Shown here: piece by piece, positions 30,717-38,950 of the stretch | Position numbering within the stretch: the first letter of the stretch is position 1 | Layout: each line of letters begins with the position of its first letter | From: Brevundimonas intermedia | Lineage (GTDB): Bacteria; Pseudomonadota; Alphaproteobacteria; Caulobacterales; Caulobacteraceae | Direction: 5' to 3' | Length of the DNA: 64,000 nucleotides | NCBI RefSeq assembly: GCF_027922165.1 | Contig: NZ_BSFD01000011.1 | Coordinates: forward strand, 623,253-687,252 | Position numbers and translations under genes: made by a program | Notes under the pieces: model-generated | What the model was told of the DNA's origin: nothing | Database searches by the model: none | The model's input: only the letters and a program-made list of their open reading frames with translations

Positions 30717-31886
30717 ATGAGCATTCCCTTCGCGCCCCAATCCATGGAATTCGGCCTCGGCGAGAACGCCGATGCGATTCGCGATACGACCGCCCGCTGG
30801 GCGGCCGACCGACTGACGCCCCTGGCCGCCGAGATCGACGCGACCAACACCTTCCGACGCGAGCTCTGGCCCGAGATGGGTGAGTTGGGCCTGCACGGAA
30901 TTACCGTCGAGGAAGACTACGGCGGCCTGGGTCTCGGCTACCTTGAACATGTCGTTGCGATGGAGGAGGTGTCGCGCGCCTCGGCCTCGATCGGCCTCAG
31001 CTACGGCGCCCACTCCAATCTGTGCGTCAACCAGATCCGCCGCTGGGGCACGCCCGAGCAGAAGCAGAAATACCTGCCCAAGCTGATCAGCGGCGAGCAC
31101 GTCGGCTCTCTGGCCATGTCGGAGGCCGGCGCCGGCTCGGATGTCATGTCGATGCGCACCCGCGCCGACAAACAGGGGGACCGCTACGTCCTGAACGGGA
31201 CAAAGTTCTGGATCACCAACGCCCCCCACGCCGACACCCTGGTCGTCTATGCCAAGACCGATCCCGACGCCGGATCAAAGGGCTGCACCGCCTTCCTGAT
31301 CGAAAAGGGCATGAAGGGTTTCAGTGTCTCCAAGAAGTTGGACAAGATGGGCATGCGCGGTTCGGACACCGCCGAGCTGGTGTTCGAGGACTGCGAAGTG
31401 CCCGAGGAAAACATCATGGGCCCGCTGGGCGGCGGCGCCGGCGTCCTGATGAGCGGCCTGGACTATGAGCGCGCGGTCCTCGCCGCCGGCCCTCTGGGCA
31501 TCATGCAGGCCGCGCTGGACGTCGTCCTGCCTTACGTCCGCGACCGCAAGCAGTTCGGCAAGCCGATCGGCAGCTTCCAACTGATGCAGGCCAAGGTGGC
31601 GGACATGTATGTCGCCCTGAACAGCGCCCGGGCCTATGTCTATTCCGTCGCCCGCGCCTGCGATTCGGGCCTAACGACCCGCTACGACGCCGCCGGCGCC
31701 ATACTTCTTGCCAGCGAGAACGCGGTGAAGGTTACGCTGGAAGCCGTCCAGGCCCTGGGCGGCGCCGGCTACACCAAGGAATGGCCGGTCGAACGCCTGG
31801 TCCGGGACGCCAAACTCTATGACATCGGGGCCGGCACCAACGAGATTCGACGCTTCCTGATCGGTCGGGAACTGCTGGGCGGCTGA
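30717..31886 (+). CDS. ivd: Isovaleryl-CoA dehydrogenase
   Basis: A 389-residue acyl-CoA dehydrogenase of leucine catabolism. It has [57 protein letters not shown] (FAD/substrate loop), [22 protein letters not shown] and [16 protein letters not shown]. The catalytic Glu is at the isovaleryl-CoA-dehydrogenase position ([16 protein letters not shown]), while the medium-chain position is Gly (YDIGAGTNE). A second in-frame ATG lies 24 bp upstream (30693). Methylcrotonyl-CoA carboxylase genes, often adjacent, are not in the window. Confidence 0.93.
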   Translation: MSIPFAPQSMEFGLGENADAIRDTTARWAADRLTPLAAEIDATNTFRRELWPEMGELGLHGITVEEDYGGLGLGYLEHVVAMEEVSRASASIGLSYGAHSNLCVNQIRRWGTPEQKQKYLPKLISGEHVGSLAMSEAGAGSDVMSMRTRADKQGDRYVLNGTKFWITNAPHADTLVVYAKTDPDAGSKGCTAFLIEKGMKGFSVSKKLDKMGMRGSDTAELVFEDCEVPEENIMGPLGGGAGVLMSGLDYERAVLAAGPLGIMQAALDVVLPYVRDRKQFGKPIGSFQLMQAKVADMYVALNSARAYVYSVARACDSGLTTRYDAAGAILLASENAVKVTLEAVQALGGAGYTKEWPVERLVRDAKLYDIGAGTNEIRRFLIGRELLGG

Positions 31887-31922
31887 CGGCTTCTTCGCGG
31901 CGTGCCTGTCACGCATCGAAGA

Positions 31923-31947
31923 AATAATCGCCTGCGGCGCGATTATT
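31923..31947. terminator. Hairpin after isovaleryl-CoA dehydrogenase
   Basis: Perfect 9-bp arms (aataatcgc/gcgattatt) with a 7-nt loop, 36 bp past the stop. An A/T-rich stem and no U-run make it a weak terminator or a binding site. Confidence 0.4.
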
Positions 31948-32030
31948 CGGCTTTGTTGCCGTTCGGTAAGTGACGGTGAAACCTCTATGCGCCTAAATGG
32001 CGAGACTTCTCCCCCCGAGCCCTGCGCCTG

Positions 32031-32669
32031 ATGCCCGCCCACGACAAGCCGAACGACGACCTGCGGCTCTTCTCGGACGTGCTCGAGGAGCTTGGCGAAG
32101 GCGACGACCCCAAGCTGAAACTCGAAGAGTTGGTCGCCGCCTTCGGCGAGCGCGGCTTCGGGGCCATGATCCTGATCCTCTCCATGCTGGCGCTGCTGCC
32201 TTGGCCGCCGGGCGGCAAGGCGGTGTTCGCCGTGCCCATCATCCTGATGTCTCTTGAACTGGCCTTTCAGCGCAGTTCGATCTGGCTCCCGCGCTGGGCG
32301 CTCAACACCTCCATCAGTCGCGCAGCCTATCGCGCCGGGGTGTCGCGGATCATGAAAACAGTCCGCTATGTCGAGAACCTTACCCAACCTCGCATTCCGT
32401 TCCTGACGGGTGAGGTCGCCGACACGATCACCGGCCTGATATGCGTGATCCTGGCCCTGATCATGGCCTTGCCGATCCCGTTCGGAGACGCCTTGCCCGG
32501 TATCGCCTTGGTCTTCTTCGCCCTGGGCATGATGCAGAGGGACGGCGTCGCCATTCTGCTGGGCGCGCTATCGACCGGCGCCTGCGCCCTCTACCTTTTC
32601 CTCATCTGGCGCACCGTGTTCGAAGTGGCGCATCACGTCGCCGGCTGGTTCGGCCAGTTGCTGCACTGA
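32031..32669 (+). CDS. ExoD-family exopolysaccharide protein
   Basis: A 212-residue membrane protein of the ExoD family (PF06055). It has a short cytoplasmic part (LRLFSDVLEELGEGDDPKLKLEELVAAFGERGFGAMILILSMLALLPWPPGG), three or four helices and FPVP-like turns (IMALPIPFGDALPGIALVFFALGMMQRDGVAILLGAL). In Sinorhizobium, exoD mutants are altered in exopolysaccharide and alkali sensitivity; the molecular function is unknown. A strong terminator follows. Confidence 0.88.
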   Translation: MPAHDKPNDDLRLFSDVLEELGEGDDPKLKLEELVAAFGERGFGAMILILSMLALLPWPPGGKAVFAVPIILMSLELAFQRSSIWLPRWALNTSISRAAYRAGVSRIMKTVRYVENLTQPRIPFLTGEVADTITGLICVILALIMALPIPFGDALPGIALVFFALGMMQRDGVAILLGALSTGACALYLFLIWRTVFEVAHHVAGWFGQLLH

Positions 32670-32676
32670 TCGACAA

Positions 32677-32706
32677 AAGGGCCGCCGCGTCGCCGCGACG
32701 GCCCTT
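32677..32706. terminator. Bidirectional terminator-like hairpin
   Basis: Arms aagggccg/cggccctt enclose a second inner stem (cgcg/cgcg). It is 7 bp past the ExoD stop and can also end the transcript coming from the small ORF and flaF on the minus strand, where TTTTG follows. Confidence 0.75.
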
Positions 32707-32794
32707 CATTGTCTGACCGCGAACGGCCGGACCACAACACTCAGCCTGAAAAGCGCTCAAACAGCCCGACGGGCGTTAGCGCCAACCAAAAGGA

Positions 32795-32860
32795 TCAGGC
32801 CTGGCCTCCGACGAGGACCAGGGTCGCGGCCACCGCACGCGATTGATGACAATGAGACAC
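32795..32860 (-). CDS. 21-residue peptide with an extreme Shine-Dalgarno
   Basis: A GTG-started ORF of 21 codons (MSHCHQSRAVAATLVLVGGQ, then Ala and stop) is preceded by a purine-rich leader. The leader is complementary to the 16S rRNA tail over about 17 nt (32860-32876 on the plus strand reads as the rRNA 3' end, CTGGATCACCTCCTTTC). The GGAGG core is at an ideal distance of about 7 nt. It lies 100 bp downstream of flaF on the same strand, before the terminator at 32677. The C-terminal half is hydrophobic. No family is recognised; it could be a leader peptide, a small membrane peptide or a ribosome-titrating RNA. Confidence 0.5.
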   Translation of the reverse strand: MSHCHQSRAVAATLVLVGGQA

Positions 32861-32959
32861 TGGATCACCTCCTTTCGACTGTTCAACAGGGATTCGAAAG
32901 GTAAGACGTCTCAAGGCCTTGCGCCAAGAGGCTTCGCGATTTCGTGAAGTCGCGCGACC

Positions 32960-33325
32960 TCAGGCCGCCTGCTGCGCGCCCGGCGCCAGCCCTTGCATCA
33001 TCATCCGGTTGATGTCGATCAGGTCCTGGAAGGTCTCTTCGCCACGCATGACCGCCGACGAGTGTCGATTGACGAACAGGCTCAGAGAGATGATCTGCGC
33101 CCGCACCGCCGCCGGCAGAACATTGGACGCATCGCCGCAATCGGCGGCCAGCGTCGACCAAAGACGCCGATTCCAGTCCAGCGCGTCGATACGCGTGGCC
33201 AGATCCCGTTCATCGACCGTCGAGGCATGCACCAGCGCGCGGGTTACCTGGCCGAAAAGCCGGTACTCCATATCGCGCGGGGTTTCAGCCCGCGTCGTCG
33301 CCGCTGCGTACGCCTGAAGCGACAT
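32960..33325 (-). CDS. flaF: Flagellar biosynthesis regulator FlaF
   Basis: A 121-residue protein of the FlaF family ([31 protein letters not shown]...[17 protein letters not shown]...[24 protein letters not shown]). In Caulobacter FlaF is needed for flagellin secretion and synthesis and works opposite FlbT. It overlaps flbT by 41 bp, so the two are co-translated. No flagellin gene is adjacent in this window, unlike the usual arrangement. Confidence 0.95.
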   Translation of the reverse strand: MSLQAYAAATTRAETPRDMEYRLFGQVTRALVHASTVDERDLATRIDALDWNRRLWSTLAADCGDASNVLPAAVRAQIISLSLFVNRHSSAVMRGEETFQDLIDINRMMMQGLAPGAQQAA

Positions 33326-33707
33326 TCAGCACCTTTTCTTCGTATTCGACAATTTTACGGGCGGCCATCAGGGCCTTGTAGTACTCGCGCGCCAGCACGT
33401 GGCGCGAAGCTGAGACGCATTCGGCCAGAATGGCGGGGTTTTTCGTCGCCCCCATGAACTCCGAGATGCGCAGCGCCAGCTCGTCGTAGAACTTGGCCGC
33501 AGACGCCTCTTCCAGATACATCATCATGATCGGGAAATAGATCCGACGCGCGGGCGTCGTGACTTCCTCCGCCTGCATGATGTCCTTCTCGCGCAGCACG
33601 CTGGCGCGGTTCTGAAGGATCAGCACGCCGCGACGGTCGCCGTTCTGGACCACCGCGCCGTTCAACACGAACTTCTCGCCGGGCTTCAACGACAGCTTCA
33701 GGGCCAT
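33285..33707 (-). CDS. flbT: Flagellin mRNA regulator FlbT
   Basis: A 140-residue FlbT protein ([65 protein letters not shown]). In C. crescentus FlbT binds the 5' leader of flagellin mRNA and represses its translation. The start at 33707 is the family start. Its 3' end overlaps flaF. The upstream region is shared with the divergent stress operon, whose promoter lies about 105 bp away. Confidence 0.95.
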   Translation of the reverse strand: MALKLSLKPGEKFVLNGAVVQNGDRRGVLILQNRASVLREKDIMQAEEVTTPARRIYFPIMMMYLEEASAAKFYDELALRISEFMGATKNPAILAECVSASRHVLAREYYKALMAARKIVEYEEKVLNVASGVRSGDDAG

Positions 33708-33812
33708 GGACGACCGAACTCCCCACTGGCGGAACCCATGGATCATGGACCATCCCAGTGAATAGGGTCTTAAGCGAAGAGGGTTAACCATCTCTTGTCT
33801 TAAGCTGACGCT

Positions 33813-33837
33813 GGAACACCTGAGAGCGCGCGACGTT
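33813..33837 (+). promoter_or_regulatory. EcfG/SigT general-stress promoter
   Basis: GGAAC, 16 bp spacer, CGTT: the alphaproteobacterial general stress consensus. It ends 23 bp before the start of the acidic protein gene; AGGAGG lies between. Confidence 0.75.
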
Positions 33838-33860
33838 TCCTGTCTGCACAGGAGGCGACC

Positions 33861-34301
33861 ATGCCGGACAATGATTACCAGGACGATCAGGAGCAGTCGG
33901 AAACCTTCGACGAGACCCACATCGACGACGAAGGCGAAGGCGACCTCCTTCTGGACGAAGCCGACCAGGTTCTGGACCTGACTCAGGCCGACGGAGATGC
34001 CGACGAGGATGAGTTCGACGAGGACGACATCGATCTGGACGATCAACTCGCGCTCGACGGCGTCGAACGTGAAGCGGACGCCCTGCTCGGCATGGACGGG
34101 GAGACCCTCACCCAGTCGGATGCTGACAGCAACGGCCTGCAAAGCGAGAACGAGGTCGAGCTGGTCTATTCCGGCCTGATGGAAAATGAGCGCGGGGCCC
34201 AGGCAAGCGCAGCTCACTGGGAATCACGGCGTCTAGACGACGACGACATCGAACAACTCGGCTACGCGCCTGAGCAAGACGCCGAAAAGCCGGCAACCTG
34301 A
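33861..34301 (+). CDS. Highly acidic hypothetical protein, stress-promoter driven
   Basis: A 146-residue protein with an extreme acidic bias (runs such as DEDEFDEDDIDLDD) and almost no hydrophobic core, so it is probably disordered. The C-terminal part is more ordered (VELVYSGLMENERGAQASAAHWESRRLDDDDIEQLGYAP). No family recognised. It has an AGGAGG ribosome site and an EcfG-type promoter. It is followed after 9 bp by a second small stress-type protein, so the two form an operon. Likely roles are stress protection or nucleic-acid mimicry, but this is inference. Confidence 0.75.
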   Translation: MPDNDYQDDQEQSETFDETHIDDEGEGDLLLDEADQVLDLTQADGDADEDEFDEDDIDLDDQLALDGVEREADALLGMDGETLTQSDADSNGLQSENEVELVYSGLMENERGAQASAAHWESRRLDDDDIEQLGYAPEQDAEKPAT

Positions 34302-34310
34302 GGAAGATCC

Positions 34311-34508
34311 ATGACCGACAACCATGCCAAGACCGACGCATCGACGGATGCCCCCCACGCCAAAAAAATCGTGGCGGAAGACGGAAAACCGGATCAGCTG
34401 GAAGACAAAATGAGGGACGGGGTCTCTCGGGAAGAAGCTCTGGTGGACGAAGGCATCGAGGAAACCTTCCCTGCCAGCGATCCGGTCTCGGCCAAACACA
34501 TCACCTGA
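34311..34508 (+). CDS. Small stress-associated protein with EETFPASDPVS motif
   Basis: A 65-residue hydrophilic protein ending VDEGIEETFPASDPVSAKHIT. The EETFPASDP block recurs in many short alphaproteobacterial proteins of unknown function. It is the second gene of the EcfG-driven pair, 9 bp after the acidic protein, and is followed by a strong terminator. Confidence 0.75.
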   Translation: MTDNHAKTDASTDAPHAKKIVAEDGKPDQLEDKMRDGVSREEALVDEGIEETFPASDPVSAKHIT

Positions 34509-34536
34509 TCGCTGTTCATATCTCAACCGATCGGCT

Positions 34537-34570
34537 AACCCGCTTCGTGACATTCACGGAGCGGGTTTTT
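34537..34570 (+). terminator. Strong terminator abutting the MoxR start
   Basis: A 14-bp stem (aacccgct plus tcgtga against tcacgg plus agcgggtt, one G-U pair) with a 3-nt loop and a TTTTT tail. It ends one base before the ATG of the MoxR gene, and that gene's only GGAG lies in the 3' arm. Confidence 0.85.
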
Positions 34571-34571
34571 C

Positions 34572-35432
<861 letters not shown>

Positions 35433-35488
35433 GCGGCATTACCGCGATTTCACTGGAACACCGGCGCTGAACGCCCACAATACAAACC

Positions 35489-36298
35489 ATGAGCGTTACC
35501 GTCCCGTACCGTCTTCTGACCGCCGGCTTGTCGGCTGCGATCCTCAGCGTCGGCCTTTCGGCTTGCGACAGCGAAAATGGGGTCCGCATCACGACCTCCA
35601 CGACCCGCACCGCAGACGACGCGTCCCAGGGCGTGCTGAAGGTGGTGGACGGGCTGCAGTGCCCGGACACGGTCAGCGTCCTGACGCGCAAAGGGTCAGC
35701 CAGTCCGGGCGGCGGATCCTGCACCTATGGCGGGCCGCGCGGCGCCGAGGTGGTGCTTTATCTGGTCAAGCTGGACGGCCGCACGCCTGAAGACGTCCTG
35801 CGGGACTATGAGCGCCGTCTCTCGGCGGAAATCCCCCAGGCGGCGGTGCGGATCGACGCCCGCGAGACCGAGACGGGCGAGGAAAAGGCCTCGGTCGAGG
35901 CGCCCGGCGTCGATATCAAGACCAAGGGCGAAGACGCCACCGTCAGCCTGCCTGGCCTTCATATCGAGACCCAGGGCGACAACGCCACGGTGCGGATCGC
36001 GGGCATCAACATCGAATCCAAGGACGGCCAGGGGGTCCGGACCGAGACCAGCGCGGTCAGCGTCAACACCAACGGCGAAACCACCCAGGTCCGCACCCAA
36101 GCGCCGGGCGAGGCGACTCGCATGACCTTCCTGCTGGCCGACGACAGCGTCGAAGCCGGCGCCTGGCGTCAGGTCGGCTTCGTCGCGCGCGGCCCCGCCG
36201 GCGGCCCTCTGGTCATCGCCACCGTGCGCTCCAAGGCCAAGAACGGCCGCGTCTTCGAATCCGCCAAGGAACTCGTCGCCCTGAACGTTGGGGACTGA
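35489..36298 (+). CDS. Repeat-containing lipoprotein (putative beta-solenoid)
   Basis: A 269-residue protein with lipobox GLSAC. After an alpha/beta part with two Cys (LQCPDTVSV, GGSCTYGG) it carries about four tandem repeats of 17-18 residues (APGVDIKTKGEDATVSL, PGLHIETQGDNATVRI, AGINIESKDGQGVRTET, SAVSVNTNGETTQVRT) near residues 133-205. The pattern of alternating hydrophobic and polar residues suggests a beta-solenoid. The last part is a beta-rich FLLADDSVEAGAWRQVGFVARGPAGGPLVIATVRSK. Function unknown. It lies 56 bp after MoxR. Confidence 0.7.
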   Translation: MSVTVPYRLLTAGLSAAILSVGLSACDSENGVRITTSTTRTADDASQGVLKVVDGLQCPDTVSVLTRKGSASPGGGSCTYGGPRGAEVVLYLVKLDGRTPEDVLRDYERRLSAEIPQAAVRIDARETETGEEKASVEAPGVDIKTKGEDATVSLPGLHIETQGDNATVRIAGINIESKDGQGVRTETSAVSVNTNGETTQVRTQAPGEATRMTFLLADDSVEAGAWRQVGFVARGPAGGPLVIATVRSKAKNGRVFESAKELVALNVGD

Positions 36299-36369
36299 CG
36301 ACTTTTTTCACGCCCAGACGCCATCCGATCCGCCCGGATCGCCCCGCAAGTCTTGATCCCCGCGCCGCT

Positions 36370-37053
36370 TTGCGTCACCTGACCAGCCCACACGCGATCA
36401 GGATCGAAAATTTGGCCGAGCGCCCCAAGAAGAAGACCGAAGTCCGCGCCTGGCAACGCATGCTGTCGGGCCGTCGCCTGGACCTGCTCGACCCTTCGCC
36501 CTTCGATATCGAGATCGAGGACATCGCCCACGGCCTGGCCCGCGTCGCGCGCTGGAACGGCCAGACGATCGGCGAACACGCCTTCTCGGTCGCCCAGCAC
36601 AGTGTCGTGGTCGAAGAGATCGCCGCCCACATCAAGCCGGGCCTGGATCCCAAATGGCGCCTGGCCGCCCTGCTGCACGACGCCTCGGAATATGTGATCG
36701 GCGACATGATCTCGCCGTTCAAGGCGGCGCTGGGGGAAGGCTACAAGGATTTCGAGGCGCGGCTCGAGGCGGCCATCCACGTTCGCTACGGCCTGCCGCC
36801 CAAGACGCCACAGACTATCAAGACCCTGATCAAGAAGGCCGACAAGGCCTGCGCCTATTTTGAGGCGACCCAGCTGGCCGGGTTCAACGAAAAGGAATCT
36901 CTGGGTTTCTTCGGCTCCCCGCCCCCCGGCTACAGCCTGATCATCGAGCCCCAGCCCGCCTCCATCGCCCAGGCCCGCTATCTGGAGCGCTATCAGGTTC
37001 TGGCCAAAGCCGTGGGTTTGCTGCCCGCCGACGACGCCTGGCACACGGAATAG
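36370..37053 (+). CDS. HD-domain phosphohydrolase (YfbR-like)
   Basis: A 227-residue protein with an HD fold: IGEHAFSVAQHSVVVEE, LAALLHDASEYVIGDMISPFK and IKKADKACAYFEATQLAG. The His and HD pairs are present, so it should bind a metal and cleave nucleotide monophosphates, as YfbR does. The start is TTG at 36370; the true start may differ by a few codons. It is followed after 4 bp by an NrtR-type regulator, so the pair is co-transcribed. Confidence 0.85.
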   Translation: MRHLTSPHAIRIENLAERPKKKTEVRAWQRMLSGRRLDLLDPSPFDIEIEDIAHGLARVARWNGQTIGEHAFSVAQHSVVVEEIAAHIKPGLDPKWRLAALLHDASEYVIGDMISPFKAALGEGYKDFEARLEAAIHVRYGLPPKTPQTIKTLIKKADKACAYFEATQLAGFNEKESLGFFGSPPPGYSLIIEPQPASIAQARYLERYQVLAKAVGLLPADDAWHTE

Positions 37054-37057
37054 GCCG

Positions 37058-38014
37058 ATGACGGGAGCGGCGGATCAGGGCGTGCGCATCGGCCTGTCGG
37101 TCGTCGTCATGGCGCTGAAGGACCGTCGGTCCGTCGTGCTGACCACCCAAGGCGAGGACGGGGCGCGCGCCCTGCCCTTCGGCCCGTTCGACCCCGTGCG
37201 CGACCGCACTTTCGAACTGGCCCTGAGGGATTTCGTGACCGAACAGACGGGGTTCCGCCTGGGTTTCGTCGAACAGCTCTACACCTTCGGCGATGCGGGC
37301 CGAGCCACGCCACGCGCAACCCCCGCCGTGGACCAGAGACGCGAAGTCTCGGTCGGCTACCTGGCTCTGACGCCTGACGCGGCCGAGGTCCAGACCGAGG
37401 CCCAAACCCATGACGCGCGCTGGGACGCCGCGTTCGATATCTTCCCGTGGGAGGATCGCCGCACCGCCAATCCAGCCCTGCGCAACGCCCTGTCGCAAGG
37501 CCTCGCGCTTTGGGCCGGCGACAATGATCAGCGCCAGGCCCGCGCCCGCGCCCTGTTCGCCCTGACGCCCGACCACCGCTGGAACGAGGAGCGTGTGCTG
37601 GAACGCTACGAGCTCTTGTACGAGGCGCGGCTGGTCGCCGAAGCCTGGCGCGACGGAGACCAGCCGCCCCCGCCCTCCGTTCTGCCCGGCATGACCATGG
37701 CCTCGGACCACCGGCGCATCCTGGCGACCGGCCTGGGCCGCCTGCGCAGCAAGCTGAAATACCGCCCGGTCCTGTTCGACCTGACCCCCGGCGTCTTCAC
37801 CCTTTCGGCGCTCCAGGCCGCCGCCGAAGCCGTTTCGGGCCTGACCCTGCACAAGCAGAATTTCCGCCGTGGCGTCGAACGGACCGGCCTAGTCGAGCCC
37901 ACCGGACAACTGTCCTCGGCCACCGGCGGCCGCCCCGCCGAACTGTTTCGATTCAAGGGCGTCGACCCCCAGACAGGCGCCGCGCCGGGCCTTTCCCTGC
38001 CCGCGCAAAGATAG
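37058..38014 (+). CDS. nrtR: NrtR-type NAD-metabolism regulator (degenerate Nudix plus winged helix)
   Basis: A 318-residue protein of two parts. The N-terminal Nudix-like domain (VVVMALKDRRSVVLTT...GPFDPVRDRTFELALRDFVTEQTGF) lacks the full Nudix box: REUxEExGU reads RDFVTEQTGF, so catalysis is probably lost. The C-terminal winged helix (LTPGVFTLSALQAAAEAVSGLTLHKQNFRRGVERTGLVEPTG) matches the NrtR DNA-binding domain, which controls NAD synthesis in other bacteria, with ADP-ribose as ligand. It is transcribed with an HD hydrolase. No NAD-synthesis gene is near. Confidence 0.85.
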   Translation: MTGAADQGVRIGLSVVVMALKDRRSVVLTTQGEDGARALPFGPFDPVRDRTFELALRDFVTEQTGFRLGFVEQLYTFGDAGRATPRATPAVDQRREVSVGYLALTPDAAEVQTEAQTHDARWDAAFDIFPWEDRRTANPALRNALSQGLALWAGDNDQRQARARALFALTPDHRWNEERVLERYELLYEARLVAEAWRDGDQPPPPSVLPGMTMASDHRRILATGLGRLRSKLKYRPVLFDLTPGVFTLSALQAAAEAVSGLTLHKQNFRRGVERTGLVEPTGQLSSATGGRPAELFRFKGVDPQTGAAPGLSLPAQR

Positions 38015-38099
38015 GTCGGAATTCTTTCACAGAGCGCTTGCGGTACAACGCGCCTGCCATTAGAGAAGCCGCTCGCTCGACCAAGCGACTATGCACCGC

Positions 38100-38189
<90 letters not shown>

Positions 38190-38584
38190 TATCTTCAGGG
38201 AAAGACCTGATCTCAAATACCTAGGGATTGGGCTTCTTCGCCAAAACCGATTTTGGTGCGCAAAATGCTCAACGGCGGTAACGCTGCGGAGGTTTTCACG
38301 TCTGCGTGGGAGCGCCCCCGTTGCCGGGGTTGAGGGTCGCCGCCAGTCGCGCAACACCTTCTCGTATCTCTCTCGTCGAAGCGGCGCCTATGACCTGCAT
38401 GTGCGGGCGCCTCTTCGTCATCAGGATCGATTCTGCCCTGCTGAGGTGAGGCGGTCTTTGGACGTCCAGCGCCTTCGAACAGCCCGCCGCTTGGCCTTGA
38501 AGCTGAGCGCGCGCGTGTTCGAGGTTTGACATTCTAGAAGCCACTCCCCTGCCGAAGTCGATCAAAGAGCAGCGGGACTTCTCG
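38190..38584. other. Gap after tRNA-Ser without a supportable gene
   Basis: About 400 bp with lower coding character. No integrase, repeat of the tRNA end or transposase fragment is visible. Short frames on both strands lack domains. Confidence 0.45.
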
Positions 38585-38875
38585 GTGGAACGAGTGGCCG
38601 CACTCAATAAGACAATCGCTACGCTTTCCTTTTCCCCGAAAACCCGGGTCAAAGCGCTGCCGCTGGCAGGAAGAGCCGATCTCCGTTTCGACGAACTGTC
38701 GAAAACTAATCGGTATGACCTGATGCACGGCGTAGCGCGGATGGAGTTAGAACAGGCGAGGCTCATGGTGTTTCGCCTTTCCGACCGTCTCTCGCCCTAT
38801 CGTCCGCTCGACACGCTTTTCGCTGAAACGGCTGATCGGCAAATGATCCCGATCTGTGCGATGCGTTTCCCATAA
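38585..38875 (+). CDS. Hypothetical protein, possibly a remnant
   Basis: A GTG-started 96-residue frame (VERVAALNKTIATLSFSPKTRVKALPLAGRADLRFDELSKTNRYDLMHGVARMELEQARLMVFRLSDRL...) reads as a coherent helical protein, and the same frame is open back to 38507 with no ATG. It may be the 3' part of a larger, lost gene. No family recognised and no clear ribosome site. Confidence 0.3.
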   Translation: MERVAALNKTIATLSFSPKTRVKALPLAGRADLRFDELSKTNRYDLMHGVARMELEQARLMVFRLSDRLSPYRPLDTLFAETADRQMIPICAMRFP

Positions 38876-38950
38876 CGCCGGGGCGGCCCTGTTGGAGGAA
38901 ATTCGGGTCGCCGTGCGTCCAAATCAGTAGGCGGGGAATGGAGATAGAAG

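Noticed and set aside
32860..32876. A fragment of 16S rRNA
   Set aside because: Only 17 nt match and nothing of the preceding helix 45 is present, so a ribosome-binding site on the other strand explains it better than an rRNA remnant.
33755..33790. A CtrA box (TTAA-N7-TTAA) between flbT and the stress operon
   Set aside because: Two TTAA elements are present but 10 bp apart instead of 7, so the consensus is not met.
38190..38950. An integrated element at tRNA-Ser
   Set aside because: No integrase, no repeat of the tRNA end and no phage gene was found; only an orphan frame remains, so it is listed as a question and not called.
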